Below, in pieces: positions 34,889 through 42,639 of a stretch of 64,000 nt of DNA; positions within the stretch are counted from its first letter, which is position 1, and the number at the start of each line of letters is the position of its first letter. The notes beneath the pieces were generated by a model. That model saw nothing but the letters and a program-made list of their open reading frames with translations. It was not told where the DNA came from and made no database searches. The DNA is from Spirosoma profusum. GTDB lineage: Bacteria; Bacteroidota; Bacteroidia; Cytophagales; Spirosomataceae. The translations under genes were made by a program, and so were the position numbers. The stretch is from contig NZ_JACWZY010000008.1 of assembly GCF_014699005.1 (NCBI RefSeq), positions 62,001-126,000 on the forward strand, read 5' to 3'.

Positions 34889-34939
34889 TTTTTGTCATCC
34901 TTCCGCTCCGGCGGCCCGGCTTCGTCAGGATGACAAAAA
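34889..34939. repeat. Hairpin repeat family A, divergent copy
   Basis: TTTTTGTCATCCT and AGGATGACAAAAA pair exactly; the inner part is a G/C-rich, partly self-complementary segment (CCGCTCCGGCGGCCCGG). It lies just after the second Crp-like gene's stop and may act as its terminator. Confidence 0.7.
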
Positions 34940-34959
34940 CTTACTATAACTCATGTTAA

Positions 34960-35523
34960 TTACCGAATCTGTCCCCGAATTCGGCTCAGATGCCGGGGCG
35001 TAACACCCAGAATTGACGCTAAATATTGAAGTGGGACTTCCTGTAATAAATGAGGTTCATTGTCCAGCAATTTCCGGTACCGTTCTTCGGCCGTTAAGGT
35101 CAGCAGATTAAAGCGACTGTCCTCGATGCAGTTGATCTGGTCTTCGAGAAGCGCAATGTAAAATGACTCAAAAGAAGGCAGATCGCTACGGAGCTGATCG
35201 AACGCCGATTTGTGAATTACCCAGATCACACTATCGGTTAAGGCGCGGATGCTTTCGCGGGCGGGTTTCTGTTTCAGAAAACTACTGAGCGAAACCAGAA
35301 AACCTCCCGGCCCCGGTGTATACGTAGTGACTTCGTCGCCATCACGCAGGCAGAAATACTGGAAAACGCCTATCTCCACAATTCCAATGTACTGGCTTAT
35401 TTGTCCTTCCTGAACATACAAATCGCCTTTTTGCAACGCTCGTCGTTGAAACTGTTGCACTACGTGAGCCTGCTGATCGATATCGAAACCCTGTTCGCCA
35501 AGAAATGCGCCTAGTCCTTCCAT
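34960..35523 (-). CDS. Crp/Fnr-family transcriptional regulator (copy 2)
   Basis: About 187 residues. ATG 35,523 (MEGLGAFLGEQGFDIDQQA) is chosen; the upstream in-frame ATG at 35,580 lies inside a repeat hairpin. The cNMP-like barrel has QKGDLYVQEGQISQYIGIVE and YTPGPGGFLVSLSSFLKQKP; the C-terminal HTH has LTAEERYRKLLDNEPHLLQE and VPLQYLASILGVTPRHLSRI. It is a paralogue of the protein at 16,886, with nearly the same HTH (GxTxRHLSR), consistent with both recognising the GGACATTTGTC palindrome. Its downstream neighbours are the barrel protein and DUF4386. Confidence 0.92.
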   Translation of the reverse strand: MEGLGAFLGEQGFDIDQQAHVVQQFQRRALQKGDLYVQEGQISQYIGIVEIGVFQYFCLRDGDEVTTYTPGPGGFLVSLSSFLKQKPARESIRALTDSVIWVIHKSAFDQLRSDLPSFESFYIALLEDQINCIEDSRFNLLTLTAEERYRKLLDNEPHLLQEVPLQYLASILGVTPRHLSRIRGQIR

Positions 35524-35565
35524 GTTTGTAGTCTTTTTACAATTCTTACGAGCCTTTTTCGTAAG

Positions 35566-35667
35566 AGCCTTATTTGTCATGCTGAGGGACGAAGCATCTT
35601 AAAGCATCCGAACTAACGAGTTTAGGTACTTTAAGATACTTCCTTCGTCAGCTTGACAAATAAGGCT
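35566..35667. repeat. Hairpin repeat family A, imperfect copy
   Basis: AGCCTTATTTGTCATGCTGA pairs with TCAGCTTGACAAATAAGGCT (one mismatch), followed inward by GAAGCATCTTAAAG against CTTTAAGATACTTC. It lies between the divergent Crp-like and creD genes, so it is in promoter space rather than at a gene end. Confidence 0.8.
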
Positions 35668-35764
35668 CATACAAAAAACTCATCGTTATGTTCTGTCTCA
35701 CTGCCAGCTAGAGCCGTTCAAAAAAACTTTTAACAAAAATTGCGAAATTCATTTCAACTCCATT

Positions 35765-35783
35765 TACTTTGCAACACAAAGTA
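35765..35783. promoter_or_regulatory. Inverted repeat upstream of creD
   Basis: TACTTTG and CAAAGTA are separated by CAACA, 22 bases before the creD ATG. Size and position suit a small winged-helix repressor operator. No such regulator gene is adjacent. Confidence 0.4.
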
Positions 35784-35804
35784 CTTTTAAATGAACAATG
35801 AACC

Positions 35805-37175
35805 ATGGAACAATTACCGGCCCCCGGACATTCCGCTTCTATTATCGACCGTATTAACAACTGGATCCGTACGTCTACAATGTTGAAACTAGCCGTTATC
35901 GGTTTTCTGGTGCTTGTGTTACTGATTCCGACAAGTATGTTGCAATCGCTGATTCAGGAGCGGGAAGCCACCCGTGATGAAGCTACTGCCGAAGTGAGTG
36001 CCAAATGGGGAGGCCAGCAAGTGATTGGCGGACCTGTTCTGTCGGTTCCGTATGACGTGGTTACGAAAGATGCCAAAGGGCAGTTACAAACTGAAACAAT
36101 GTTTGCCCATTTCCTTCCCGACGATTTGCAATTCGATGGCAACGTAACACCCGAACGTCGAAATCGCGGCATTTTCGTGGTGATGCTCTACCATACCAAA
36201 CTCACCATCAAAGGCAGTTTTCGGAAACCCTCGGTAACGTCGTTGGGCCTGTCGGATGCGGCTATGAAGTGGGATAAAGCATTTTTATCGCTGGGTGTAA
36301 CGGATATGCAGGGCATCAAGAACGCCATTACGTTCCGGATCAATAACCAGACATTGGAAGCCGAACCAGGTATTCCAAGTGCAGATATTTTGCCGTCGGG
36401 CGTGAGTGTTCCGATTAAGCTCGACGCTGATACGTATCGTTTCGAGTCGGTAGTTAATCTGAACGGTAGCACGCAGTTGAGTTTTCTGCCGTTCGGGAAA
36501 GAAACGCGGGTAAATCTGCATTCGCTCTGGAACACACCCAGCTTTGTGGGGTCGTTTCTACCCGACCAACGTAGCATTACGTCGCAGGGATTTCAGGCGT
36601 CCTGGAAAGTGCTGCAATTCAACCGGAATTTCCCGCAGCAGGGTATCGGTAACTTTCTGACACGCGCCAATCCCAACGAAGCATTACCTACATTCGGCGT
36701 GAAGCTGCTGCTGCCGGTCGATGAGTATCAGAAAACGATGCGGTCGGCCAAATACGGGATTCTGTTCGTGATTCTTACGTTCGTGTCGTTCTTTTTCGTC
36801 GAAATCCTCGACCGCCGACGCATTCACCCGATTCAGTATCTGCTGGTAGGTTTCGCGATTTGCCTGTTCTATCTGCTGCTTCTGTCCATCTCCGAACATG
36901 TTTCATTCGATGGCGCTTATCTGATTGGTAGTGTTATTATTCTGGCACTCATTACGTTCTACGTCCGCTACGTCTTCCAGAATACCCGCCTGACTATTTT
37001 GTTCAGCGGAATTCTCGCCCTGCTCTACGGATTCTTTTACTCGCTGCTTCAATTGGAAGATTACTCGTTGCTGCTCGGTAGTTTCGGTCTATTGCTCATC
37101 CTGGGAGTCATCATGTACCTGACCCGCCACGTGAACTGGTATCGGGGTTATGCTTCGGAAGAAGTGACGACGTAG
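35805..37175 (+). CDS. creD: Inner-membrane protein CreD
   Basis: A 456-residue protein. One N-terminal transmembrane segment (about 27-46) precedes a large periplasmic domain (SAKWGGQQVIGGPVLSVPYD, TLTIKGSFRKP-like LTIKGSFRKPS), and about five to six segments fill the last 140 residues (YGILFVILTFVSFFFVEILD, HPIQYLLVGFAICLFYLLLL). This is the CreD/cell envelope integrity layout. In Gammaproteobacteria creD belongs to the CreBC regulon and responds to beta-lactam stress; here it is a lone gene without CreBC. A candidate operator lies just upstream. Confidence 0.9.
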   Translation: MEQLPAPGHSASIIDRINNWIRTSTMLKLAVIGFLVLVLLIPTSMLQSLIQEREATRDEATAEVSAKWGGQQVIGGPVLSVPYDVVTKDAKGQLQTETMFAHFLPDDLQFDGNVTPERRNRGIFVVMLYHTKLTIKGSFRKPSVTSLGLSDAAMKWDKAFLSLGVTDMQGIKNAITFRINNQTLEAEPGIPSADILPSGVSVPIKLDADTYRFESVVNLNGSTQLSFLPFGKETRVNLHSLWNTPSFVGSFLPDQRSITSQGFQASWKVLQFNRNFPQQGIGNFLTRANPNEALPTFGVKLLLPVDEYQKTMRSAKYGILFVILTFVSFFFVEILDRRRIHPIQYLLVGFAICLFYLLLLSISEHVSFDGAYLIGSVIILALITFYVRYVFQNTRLTILFSGILALLYGFFYSLLQLEDYSLLLGSFGLLLILGVIMYLTRHVNWYRGYASEEVTT

Positions 37176-37180
37176 TGCTG

Positions 37181-37264
37181 GAATATAAACCCCTAAATCC
37201 CCTAAAGGGGACTTTGCTCACTTTCGGACAAAGTCCCCTTTAGGGGATTTAGGGGTTTATATTC
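37181..37264. repeat. Inverted repeat, 36-bp perfect arms (CCCCTAAATCCCCTAAAGGGG type)
   Basis: Arms 37,181-37,216 and 37,229-37,264 are exact complements around a 12-base loop; the arm reads GAATATAAACCCC then TAAATCCCCTAAAGGGGAC. It separates the convergent creD and lipoprotein genes. The CCCCTAAA/AGGGGACTTT form is common in Bacteroidota intergenic DNA. Confidence 0.9.
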
Positions 37265-37284
37265 GAAAGTTAACTTTCAGTTTT

Positions 37285-37695
37285 TTACTCCTTCACCCCC
37301 ATAAACGCCAATCCTTCAGACGTACCAACGGCGTGATGTACTTCCAGTACCCAGCATGTTTTCGTCCCTTTCAGATCACGTATTTCTTCAAAGTTATATT
37401 GACCGATGGATTGTCCATTCAAGGTCAGATCGTGACTAGTGGCGCTGAGTTTCGTGGCTTTAATATCTGCTAATTTGTAGCTCCCGGCGCCAAAACGGTC
37501 GTAGGTAAACTGATACGTATCGGCGCCTGTCACCTGAACCGTTATCCGTTGCGTAGTGGGCATAGCACAACGTACCGGGTCGATTTGCATCCGAAACTGA
37601 CCCGGCAACGTACCGTCGTCCACTTGCGAAATGGTTTCTTTCCGGCAGCCGACAAGCGCCAACAACAGTACAAAAAGGAACGTAGTGGTTTTCAT
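37285..37695 (-). CDS. Hypothetical lipoprotein
   Basis: A 136-residue protein with a lipobox (LLALVGC) ending at residue 17. The mature part has two Cys (PVRCAMP and TKTCWVLE) and beta-strand-like alternation; no family was recognised. It is a single gene: creD faces its 3' end, and the amylase gene is 79 bases upstream on the same strand. Confidence 0.65.
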   Translation of the reverse strand: MKTTTFLFVLLLALVGCRKETISQVDDGTLPGQFRMQIDPVRCAMPTTQRITVQVTGADTYQFTYDRFGAGSYKLADIKATKLSATSHDLTLNGQSIGQYNFEEIRDLKGTKTCWVLEVHHAVGTSEGLAFMGVKE

Positions 37696-37774
37696 AAGGC
37701 AAGGTTTTTTTATCGGAAGATTCCGAAATACCCTAAACCGTTGGAATGTAGTGTTTTAAAGAAACGAGGGGACA

Positions 37775-39646
37775 TTACTTCCCTAGCTCCAGTACCAGCG
37801 CCGTTTTGGCGGGAAGTTTCAGCAGTTTTAAATCAGAAATTGTAGCGTCGGTCAATACGTTTCGGGCTGACGTAACGCCGTTCATTCGTTCGGCAAATCG
37901 GGACGTATCGAGCGAGATTTCTTTGTCGTTTGTGTTCGTCGCTACCATTACGGTTTTGTTGGCGTCGTACCGGAAATACACATACGTACCATCCTGCGGC
38001 AGAAACTGCATCAGTTTTCCAGTATGCAGCACCGGGTTGCCGCGCCGATACGTAGCGAGTTTCCGAACGTACTGAAACGCTTCATTTTCCCGGTCGTTAC
38101 GTCCGGCGGTTTCAAATTTATTTTCCTTATCGCCGGGGAAACCACCGGGGAAATCGCGCCGGACTTCGGCATCTGACGGGTCTTTGAAATTCTTCATCAG
38201 AATTTCCGTACCGTAGTACATCGACGGAATGCCGCGCGTGGTCAGCAGCCAGGTCAGGCCAATTTTATATTTATCCAAGTCTTCGCCAATCACCGACAGA
38301 TAGCGGTCGGTATCGTGGTTGTCCAGGAACGTAACGAGTTTGTTGGGATCGACGTAGACGGCATCCTGCGCCAGTGCCTGATAAAACCGATTGACGCCAT
38401 CGTCCCAACTGAATTTCTGTTTCAGCGCATCGTTCATCGACGCATACAGCACAAAATCGAGTCCGCCCGGCTGATTGGATTTAAATGGGAAATTGATTTT
38501 GTTACGTGTGTAATATGCCTGATCCACTACGTTGTTCACCCACGACTCGCCAAAGATGTGAATCTTCGGGTATTCATCCATCAGCGCCTGATTGCAGCGA
38601 TTCATAAACGGCTGATCGTTATACATATACGTATCGACGCGCCAGGCATCAACGCCAAAATTCTCAACCGTCCAGATGGCGTGCTGAATCAGGAAATTCG
38701 CTACGTAGGGATTGCTTTGGTTTAAGTCGGGCAGGAACGGCACAAACCAGCCGTCGAGCGTAACGCGACGGTCTAACGTAGCACCATGCGGGTCGGTGAT
38801 GGGCTGGTATTTGTACGACGTATTGGTGTAGGTCGGCCACTGGTGCAGCCAGTCTTTGCTGGGTATATCCTTGATAAACCAGTGATTAATGCCGCAGTGG
38901 TTATAGACCGCATCCTGCACCACTTTCATCCCCATGCCGTGCGCCTTTTTCACGAATGCCTTATATGCTTCGTTCCCGCCCATGCGCCGGTCGACCGCGT
39001 AGTGATCAGTGAAACCATAGCCGTGATACGCCGAACGCATGGCTCCGCCCTCGTTTGTCAGCGGCTGGTTATTTTCCAGCACAGGCGTGAACCAGATGGC
39101 CGTAACGCCCAGATCTTTCAGGTAATCAAGCCGTTGGGATGCGCCGGCCAAATCGCCACCGTGCCGATAGAATGGATTCGCCCGGTCGGCGTTGGGGTCG
39201 GCCATGTCGGCAAATTTATCGTTGCTCTCGTCGCCGTTGGCAAAACGATCGGGCATGGCCAGGTAAATGAAGTCAGCCGACGTAACACCCTGTCCTTTTG
39301 GCGATTTGTCGCGGGCTTTCAACTCAAATGATTGCGTCAGCGTGTGGCCACCTCGTTTACCCGTGATTTTTAGCGTACCGGGTTTCGCCGTAGAAGCAAT
39401 CGTCAGATCGAGAAATGTATAATTCGGATTCTCGACCGTATGTGTTTTCACCAATTTAACGCCCGGATAATTAAGCGTATAGGCTAACGTACCAGCATTA
39501 GGTCCGTAAACAAGCAGTTGCACATTTGGATTTTTCATGCCTACCCACCAATTAGTTGGATTAACGCGCTGAATGGTAGCCTGTTGAGCGAACAGTAATT
39601 GAAGTGAAAGGAATAAAAGAAAACAGCCAATCGTGAATTGTTTCAT
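37775..39646 (-). CDS. Secreted GH13 alpha-amylase/cyclomaltodextrinase-type enzyme
   Basis: About 623 residues. ATG 39,646 opens a signal peptide (ending LLFAQ). An N-terminal Ig-like starch module (about 22-120: VNPTNWWVGMKNPNVQLLVYG) precedes the barrel. GH13 regions: VVQDAVYNHCG (region I, near 246), WRVDTYMY (nucleophile Asp, near 337), FGESWVN (acid/base Glu, near 364) and FLDNHDTDRY (near 444). It is likely a periplasmic alpha-1,4-glucan or cyclodextrin hydrolase (SusA-like). A second GH13 gene is divergent from it. Confidence 0.92.
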   Translation of the reverse strand: MKQFTIGCFLLFLSLQLLFAQQATIQRVNPTNWWVGMKNPNVQLLVYGPNAGTLAYTLNYPGVKLVKTHTVENPNYTFLDLTIASTAKPGTLKITGKRGGHTLTQSFELKARDKSPKGQGVTSADFIYLAMPDRFANGDESNDKFADMADPNADRANPFYRHGGDLAGASQRLDYLKDLGVTAIWFTPVLENNQPLTNEGGAMRSAYHGYGFTDHYAVDRRMGGNEAYKAFVKKAHGMGMKVVQDAVYNHCGINHWFIKDIPSKDWLHQWPTYTNTSYKYQPITDPHGATLDRRVTLDGWFVPFLPDLNQSNPYVANFLIQHAIWTVENFGVDAWRVDTYMYNDQPFMNRCNQALMDEYPKIHIFGESWVNNVVDQAYYTRNKINFPFKSNQPGGLDFVLYASMNDALKQKFSWDDGVNRFYQALAQDAVYVDPNKLVTFLDNHDTDRYLSVIGEDLDKYKIGLTWLLTTRGIPSMYYGTEILMKNFKDPSDAEVRRDFPGGFPGDKENKFETAGRNDRENEAFQYVRKLATYRRGNPVLHTGKLMQFLPQDGTYVYFRYDANKTVMVATNTNDKEISLDTSRFAERMNGVTSARNVLTDATISDLKLLKLPAKTALVLELGK

Positions 39647-39739
39647 AGATATCATAGGTCAATCATAAAATAATGCAACAAGAACGTAAAATTAGCCCAA
39701 TATTTTCCTCAAAAAAGGCCATAGTTTTGCGTCGAGAAA

Positions 39740-39842
39740 TTAAAGAGCGAAAGGGTGAAAGTGTGAAAGAGCGAAAGACCATCCGGCAAACTCGCTCCGC
39801 ATCGCCATCACTCTTTCGCTCTTTCACCCTTTCGCTCTTTAA
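39740..39842 (+). repeat. Purine/pyrimidine hairpin repeat abutting a start codon (family B, copy 3)
   Basis: TTAAAGAGCGAAAGGGTGAA (39,740 on) pairs perfectly over 22 bases with 39,821-39,842, and an inner GAAAGAGCGAAAG (39,765-39,777) can pair with 39,813-39,825. The overlapping alternatives would exclude each other. It ends GCTCTTTAAACT at ATG 39,846. Confidence 0.85.
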
Positions 39843-39845
39843 ACT

Positions 39846-41591
39846 ATGCACACATCATCTGCTACCCCGGTAAGCGACAAATTGGTTATCTATCAGATTT
39901 TTACCCGTCTGTTTGGTAATCAGAATACGACGAATCGCTGGAACGGAACCCGTGATGAAAATGGTGTTGGTACGTTCAACGATATAAATAACGAAGCCCT
40001 TCGGAGCATCCGGCATTTCGGCGCTACGCACGTCTGGTTTACCGGTATTCTGGAACACGCTACGCAAACAGATTATTCGGCCTATGGCATTCGCCCGGAT
40101 GACCCGGCTGTGGTGAAAGGGCGTGCAGGTTCGCCTTACGCGGTGAAAGATTATTACGATGTTGACCCCGATCTAGCCGTCAGTGTGCCCGACCGGATGG
40201 CTGAGTTTGAAGCCCTTGTGCACCGTACGCACGCGCATGGACTGAAAGTGATCATCGATTTTATACCAAACCACGTAGCGCGTCAGTACCATTCCGACGT
40301 AAAGCCAGCTAACGTAGTGGATTTAGGCGAGCGAGACGATACGTCGGTAGCGTTTTCGCCCCAAAACAATTTTTATTACCTGCCAGGCGAAACCTTTGTG
40401 CCACCCGAGGGCAACGTATCATCTGGTACGTTACACGAATTTCCGGCCAAGGTGACAGGCAGCGGTTCCATTACAGCCGCTCCAGACGTAAACGACTGGT
40501 ACGAAACTGTTAAACTAAACTACGGAATCAACCTGCACGACTGGAGCCAGCATTTCAATCCGATTCCTGCTACGTGGCATCAAATGCTTGATATTCTGCT
40601 ATTCTGGTCGGCGAAGGGTATCGATGGTTTCCGCTGCGACATGGCGCATCTGGTGCCGGTAGCGTTCTGGCACTGGGCCATCCGGCAGATCAAACGACGG
40701 TATCCCAACCTGATTTTTATTGCCGAGATTTACGATCCCAGCCTGTATCGCTCGTTTATTTTTGAAGGCGGTTTCGATTACTTATACGACAAAGTTGGGT
40801 TGTACGACGCCGTTCGTCGGCTGATGGAAGGGCACGGTTCCTGTTACGAACTCACGCGGGTATGGCAGCAGGAATCCGGCGATTTTGCCCAACACATGCT
40901 CCGGTTTCTGGAAACCCACGACGAACAGCGAATTGCGTCTCGTTTTTTTGCGAATGACCCCTGGGCGGCCATACCAGGCATGACCCTGACCGCCACCATG
41001 CATACCGGCCCAATATTGATTTATTTTGGTCAGGAAATTGGGGTACGGGCAGAAGGCAGCGAAGGATTCAGTGGCGACGATGGCCGCACAACCATTTTCG
41101 ATTACTGGGGCCTGCCCGACTGGCAGGGCTGGATAAATGCCCACGCCAGCGGAGATGCTGCATACCGACCGGGCCGCTACGACGGTGGTGAACTGACCGA
41201 TGATCAACGCACACTACGTTCTTTTTATCAGCAACTGAATCATTTAGTCAACGGGTCAGATGCCATTCAGAACGGATATTTCTACGATTTACAGTACGCC
41301 AACGATAATGGCCAGAGTGCTGGGTACGATGCTCATCAGCTATTCAGTTACCTGCGCTTCAGCGACCGTCAGAAGTTGCTCATCGTCTGCAACTTTTCGA
41401 ATCATAACGCCTACGATACAACGGTACGTATCCCGGCGGCCGCGTTCGATGCCATGCGACTCGATGCCAGTCGAACGTATCAGTTTACCGATATTTTTCT
41501 GATGAATACAACTGTAGAAAGCGTGGGCAGTGTAGGTGTTCCGTTGCTGGTCCAGCCACGTAGTGCATGGGTGATAGAAATAAAATTGTAG
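39846..41591 (+). CDS. Cytoplasmic GH13 alpha-amylase-family glycosidase
   Basis: A 581-residue protein without a signal peptide. GH13 regions: IIDFIPNHVA (near 139), GFRCDMAHL (nucleophile Asp near 263), FIAEIYDP (Glu near 294) and FLETHDEQRIA (near 358); the usual NHD of region IV is THD. There is no N-terminal starch-binding module. The substrate may be maltodextrin, trehalose-like or sucrose-like sugars; I cannot decide. It is divergent from the secreted amylase, so the two may divide extracellular and intracellular steps. Confidence 0.9.
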   Translation: MHTSSATPVSDKLVIYQIFTRLFGNQNTTNRWNGTRDENGVGTFNDINNEALRSIRHFGATHVWFTGILEHATQTDYSAYGIRPDDPAVVKGRAGSPYAVKDYYDVDPDLAVSVPDRMAEFEALVHRTHAHGLKVIIDFIPNHVARQYHSDVKPANVVDLGERDDTSVAFSPQNNFYYLPGETFVPPEGNVSSGTLHEFPAKVTGSGSITAAPDVNDWYETVKLNYGINLHDWSQHFNPIPATWHQMLDILLFWSAKGIDGFRCDMAHLVPVAFWHWAIRQIKRRYPNLIFIAEIYDPSLYRSFIFEGGFDYLYDKVGLYDAVRRLMEGHGSCYELTRVWQQESGDFAQHMLRFLETHDEQRIASRFFANDPWAAIPGMTLTATMHTGPILIYFGQEIGVRAEGSEGFSGDDGRTTIFDYWGLPDWQGWINAHASGDAAYRPGRYDGGELTDDQRTLRSFYQQLNHLVNGSDAIQNGYFYDLQYANDNGQSAGYDAHQLFSYLRFSDRQKLLIVCNFSNHNAYDTTVRIPAAAFDAMRLDASRTYQFTDIFLMNTTVESVGSVGVPLLVQPRSAWVIEIKL

Positions 41592-41652
41592 ATTAGCGAT
41601 ACGTTTTGTGCCAATCACCGTCAAAAGGTTGCGCACACACTCCCACCGGACT

Positions 41653-42525
41653 ATGCAAAAACTTTACACAGCACTTTTTCTGCTGCTTGTACCGTCTATT
41701 CTATGGGCGCAGGAAACTATTACTTCGCTGCAATCGCTGAGTCTGATTGGCGGTAGAACTCCGGCCGAAACAGCCGTTGGTTTTGGTAAACAATTACTGG
41801 GTTCTCCCTACGTAGCGCACACACTCGACGGTATCTACCCTGAACAACTGATCGTTAACGTTCAGGCATTTGACTGCACTACGTATATCGAAACCGTTCT
41901 GGCGCTTACCCTGGCCTGGCATGACGTAGCAGATAAACAGAATCAGGCGCAACTGGAGCAAGCGTTCCGGAAATACCTGACAAAACTCCGCTACCGGGAT
42001 GGCCGAATCGATGGATACGCCAGCCGCCTGCATTATTTTTCGGACTGGCTGCGCGACAATGAACGTAAAGGACTTCTGGCCGACGTAACAGCTGAACTGC
42101 CCGGAAATTTATCTGTCGCGAAGCCGATTTCGTACATGACTTCCGCAACGTACAAATACGTACCATTGCAAGATCCCGCTATTTTCAAACAGGTAGCCCT
42201 GACGGAAGCTTCGCTGAGTCAGCAGTCTTTTGCCTTTATTCCGGCCAAAAACGTTCGACAGGCTGAGAGCCAGCTTCGGGAAGGTGATATTGTGATGCTG
42301 ACCGCTGCTCGTCCCGGCCTCGATATGAAACACGTTGGACTGGCTGTACGGCAACCCAACGGACGCTTTCATCTGCTTCATGCCTCCTCCGATCAGGGCG
42401 AAGTGGTGCTCACCTCCTACCCCATCAGCGACTATGTTCTGTGGCATAAGCGATTATCAGGTATTCGCGTAGCCCGATTACGTTCGGAAACAAACCTCTC
42501 GGTGTCGGTTTCGCATGGTAATTAA
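41653..42525 (+). CDS. DUF1460 (NlpC/P60-like) secreted amidase-type protein
   Basis: About 290 residues. ATG 41,653 opens a signal peptide (MQKLYTALFLLLVPSILWAQ). The DUF1460 core has GKQLLGSPYVAHTLDG and QAFDCTTYIETVLALTLAW, with the candidate catalytic Cys in FDCTT, and a later HVGLAVRQPNGRFHLLHASS, with the candidate His. The family has an NlpC/P60-like papain fold and is linked to cell-wall peptide or amide hydrolysis. It follows the cytoplasmic GH13 gene by 61 bases on the same strand. Confidence 0.85.
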   Translation: MQKLYTALFLLLVPSILWAQETITSLQSLSLIGGRTPAETAVGFGKQLLGSPYVAHTLDGIYPEQLIVNVQAFDCTTYIETVLALTLAWHDVADKQNQAQLEQAFRKYLTKLRYRDGRIDGYASRLHYFSDWLRDNERKGLLADVTAELPGNLSVAKPISYMTSATYKYVPLQDPAIFKQVALTEASLSQQSFAFIPAKNVRQAESQLREGDIVMLTAARPGLDMKHVGLAVRQPNGRFHLLHASSDQGEVVLTSYPISDYVLWHKRLSGIRVARLRSETNLSVSVSHGN

Positions 42526-42546
42526 CTTGATGCAATTTGAGGTATA

Positions 42547-42628
42547 GTTGTGACACAGAGATGCACAGAGATTTTATTATTTTCCTCAGTGAATCTCTTT
42601 TACCCTCCGTGCATCTCTGTGTCACAAC
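42547..42628. repeat. Hairpin repeat family D, copy 1 (GAGATGCAC type)
   Basis: GTTGTGACACAGAGATGCAC (42,547-42,566) pairs exactly with 42,609-42,628; a few more pairs are possible inward, and a T6 run follows. It lies between the convergent DUF1460 and sulfatase genes. The CAGAGATGCACA core recurs at 52,919-53,016. Confidence 0.88.
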
Positions 42629-42639
42629 CTTTTTTAGGT

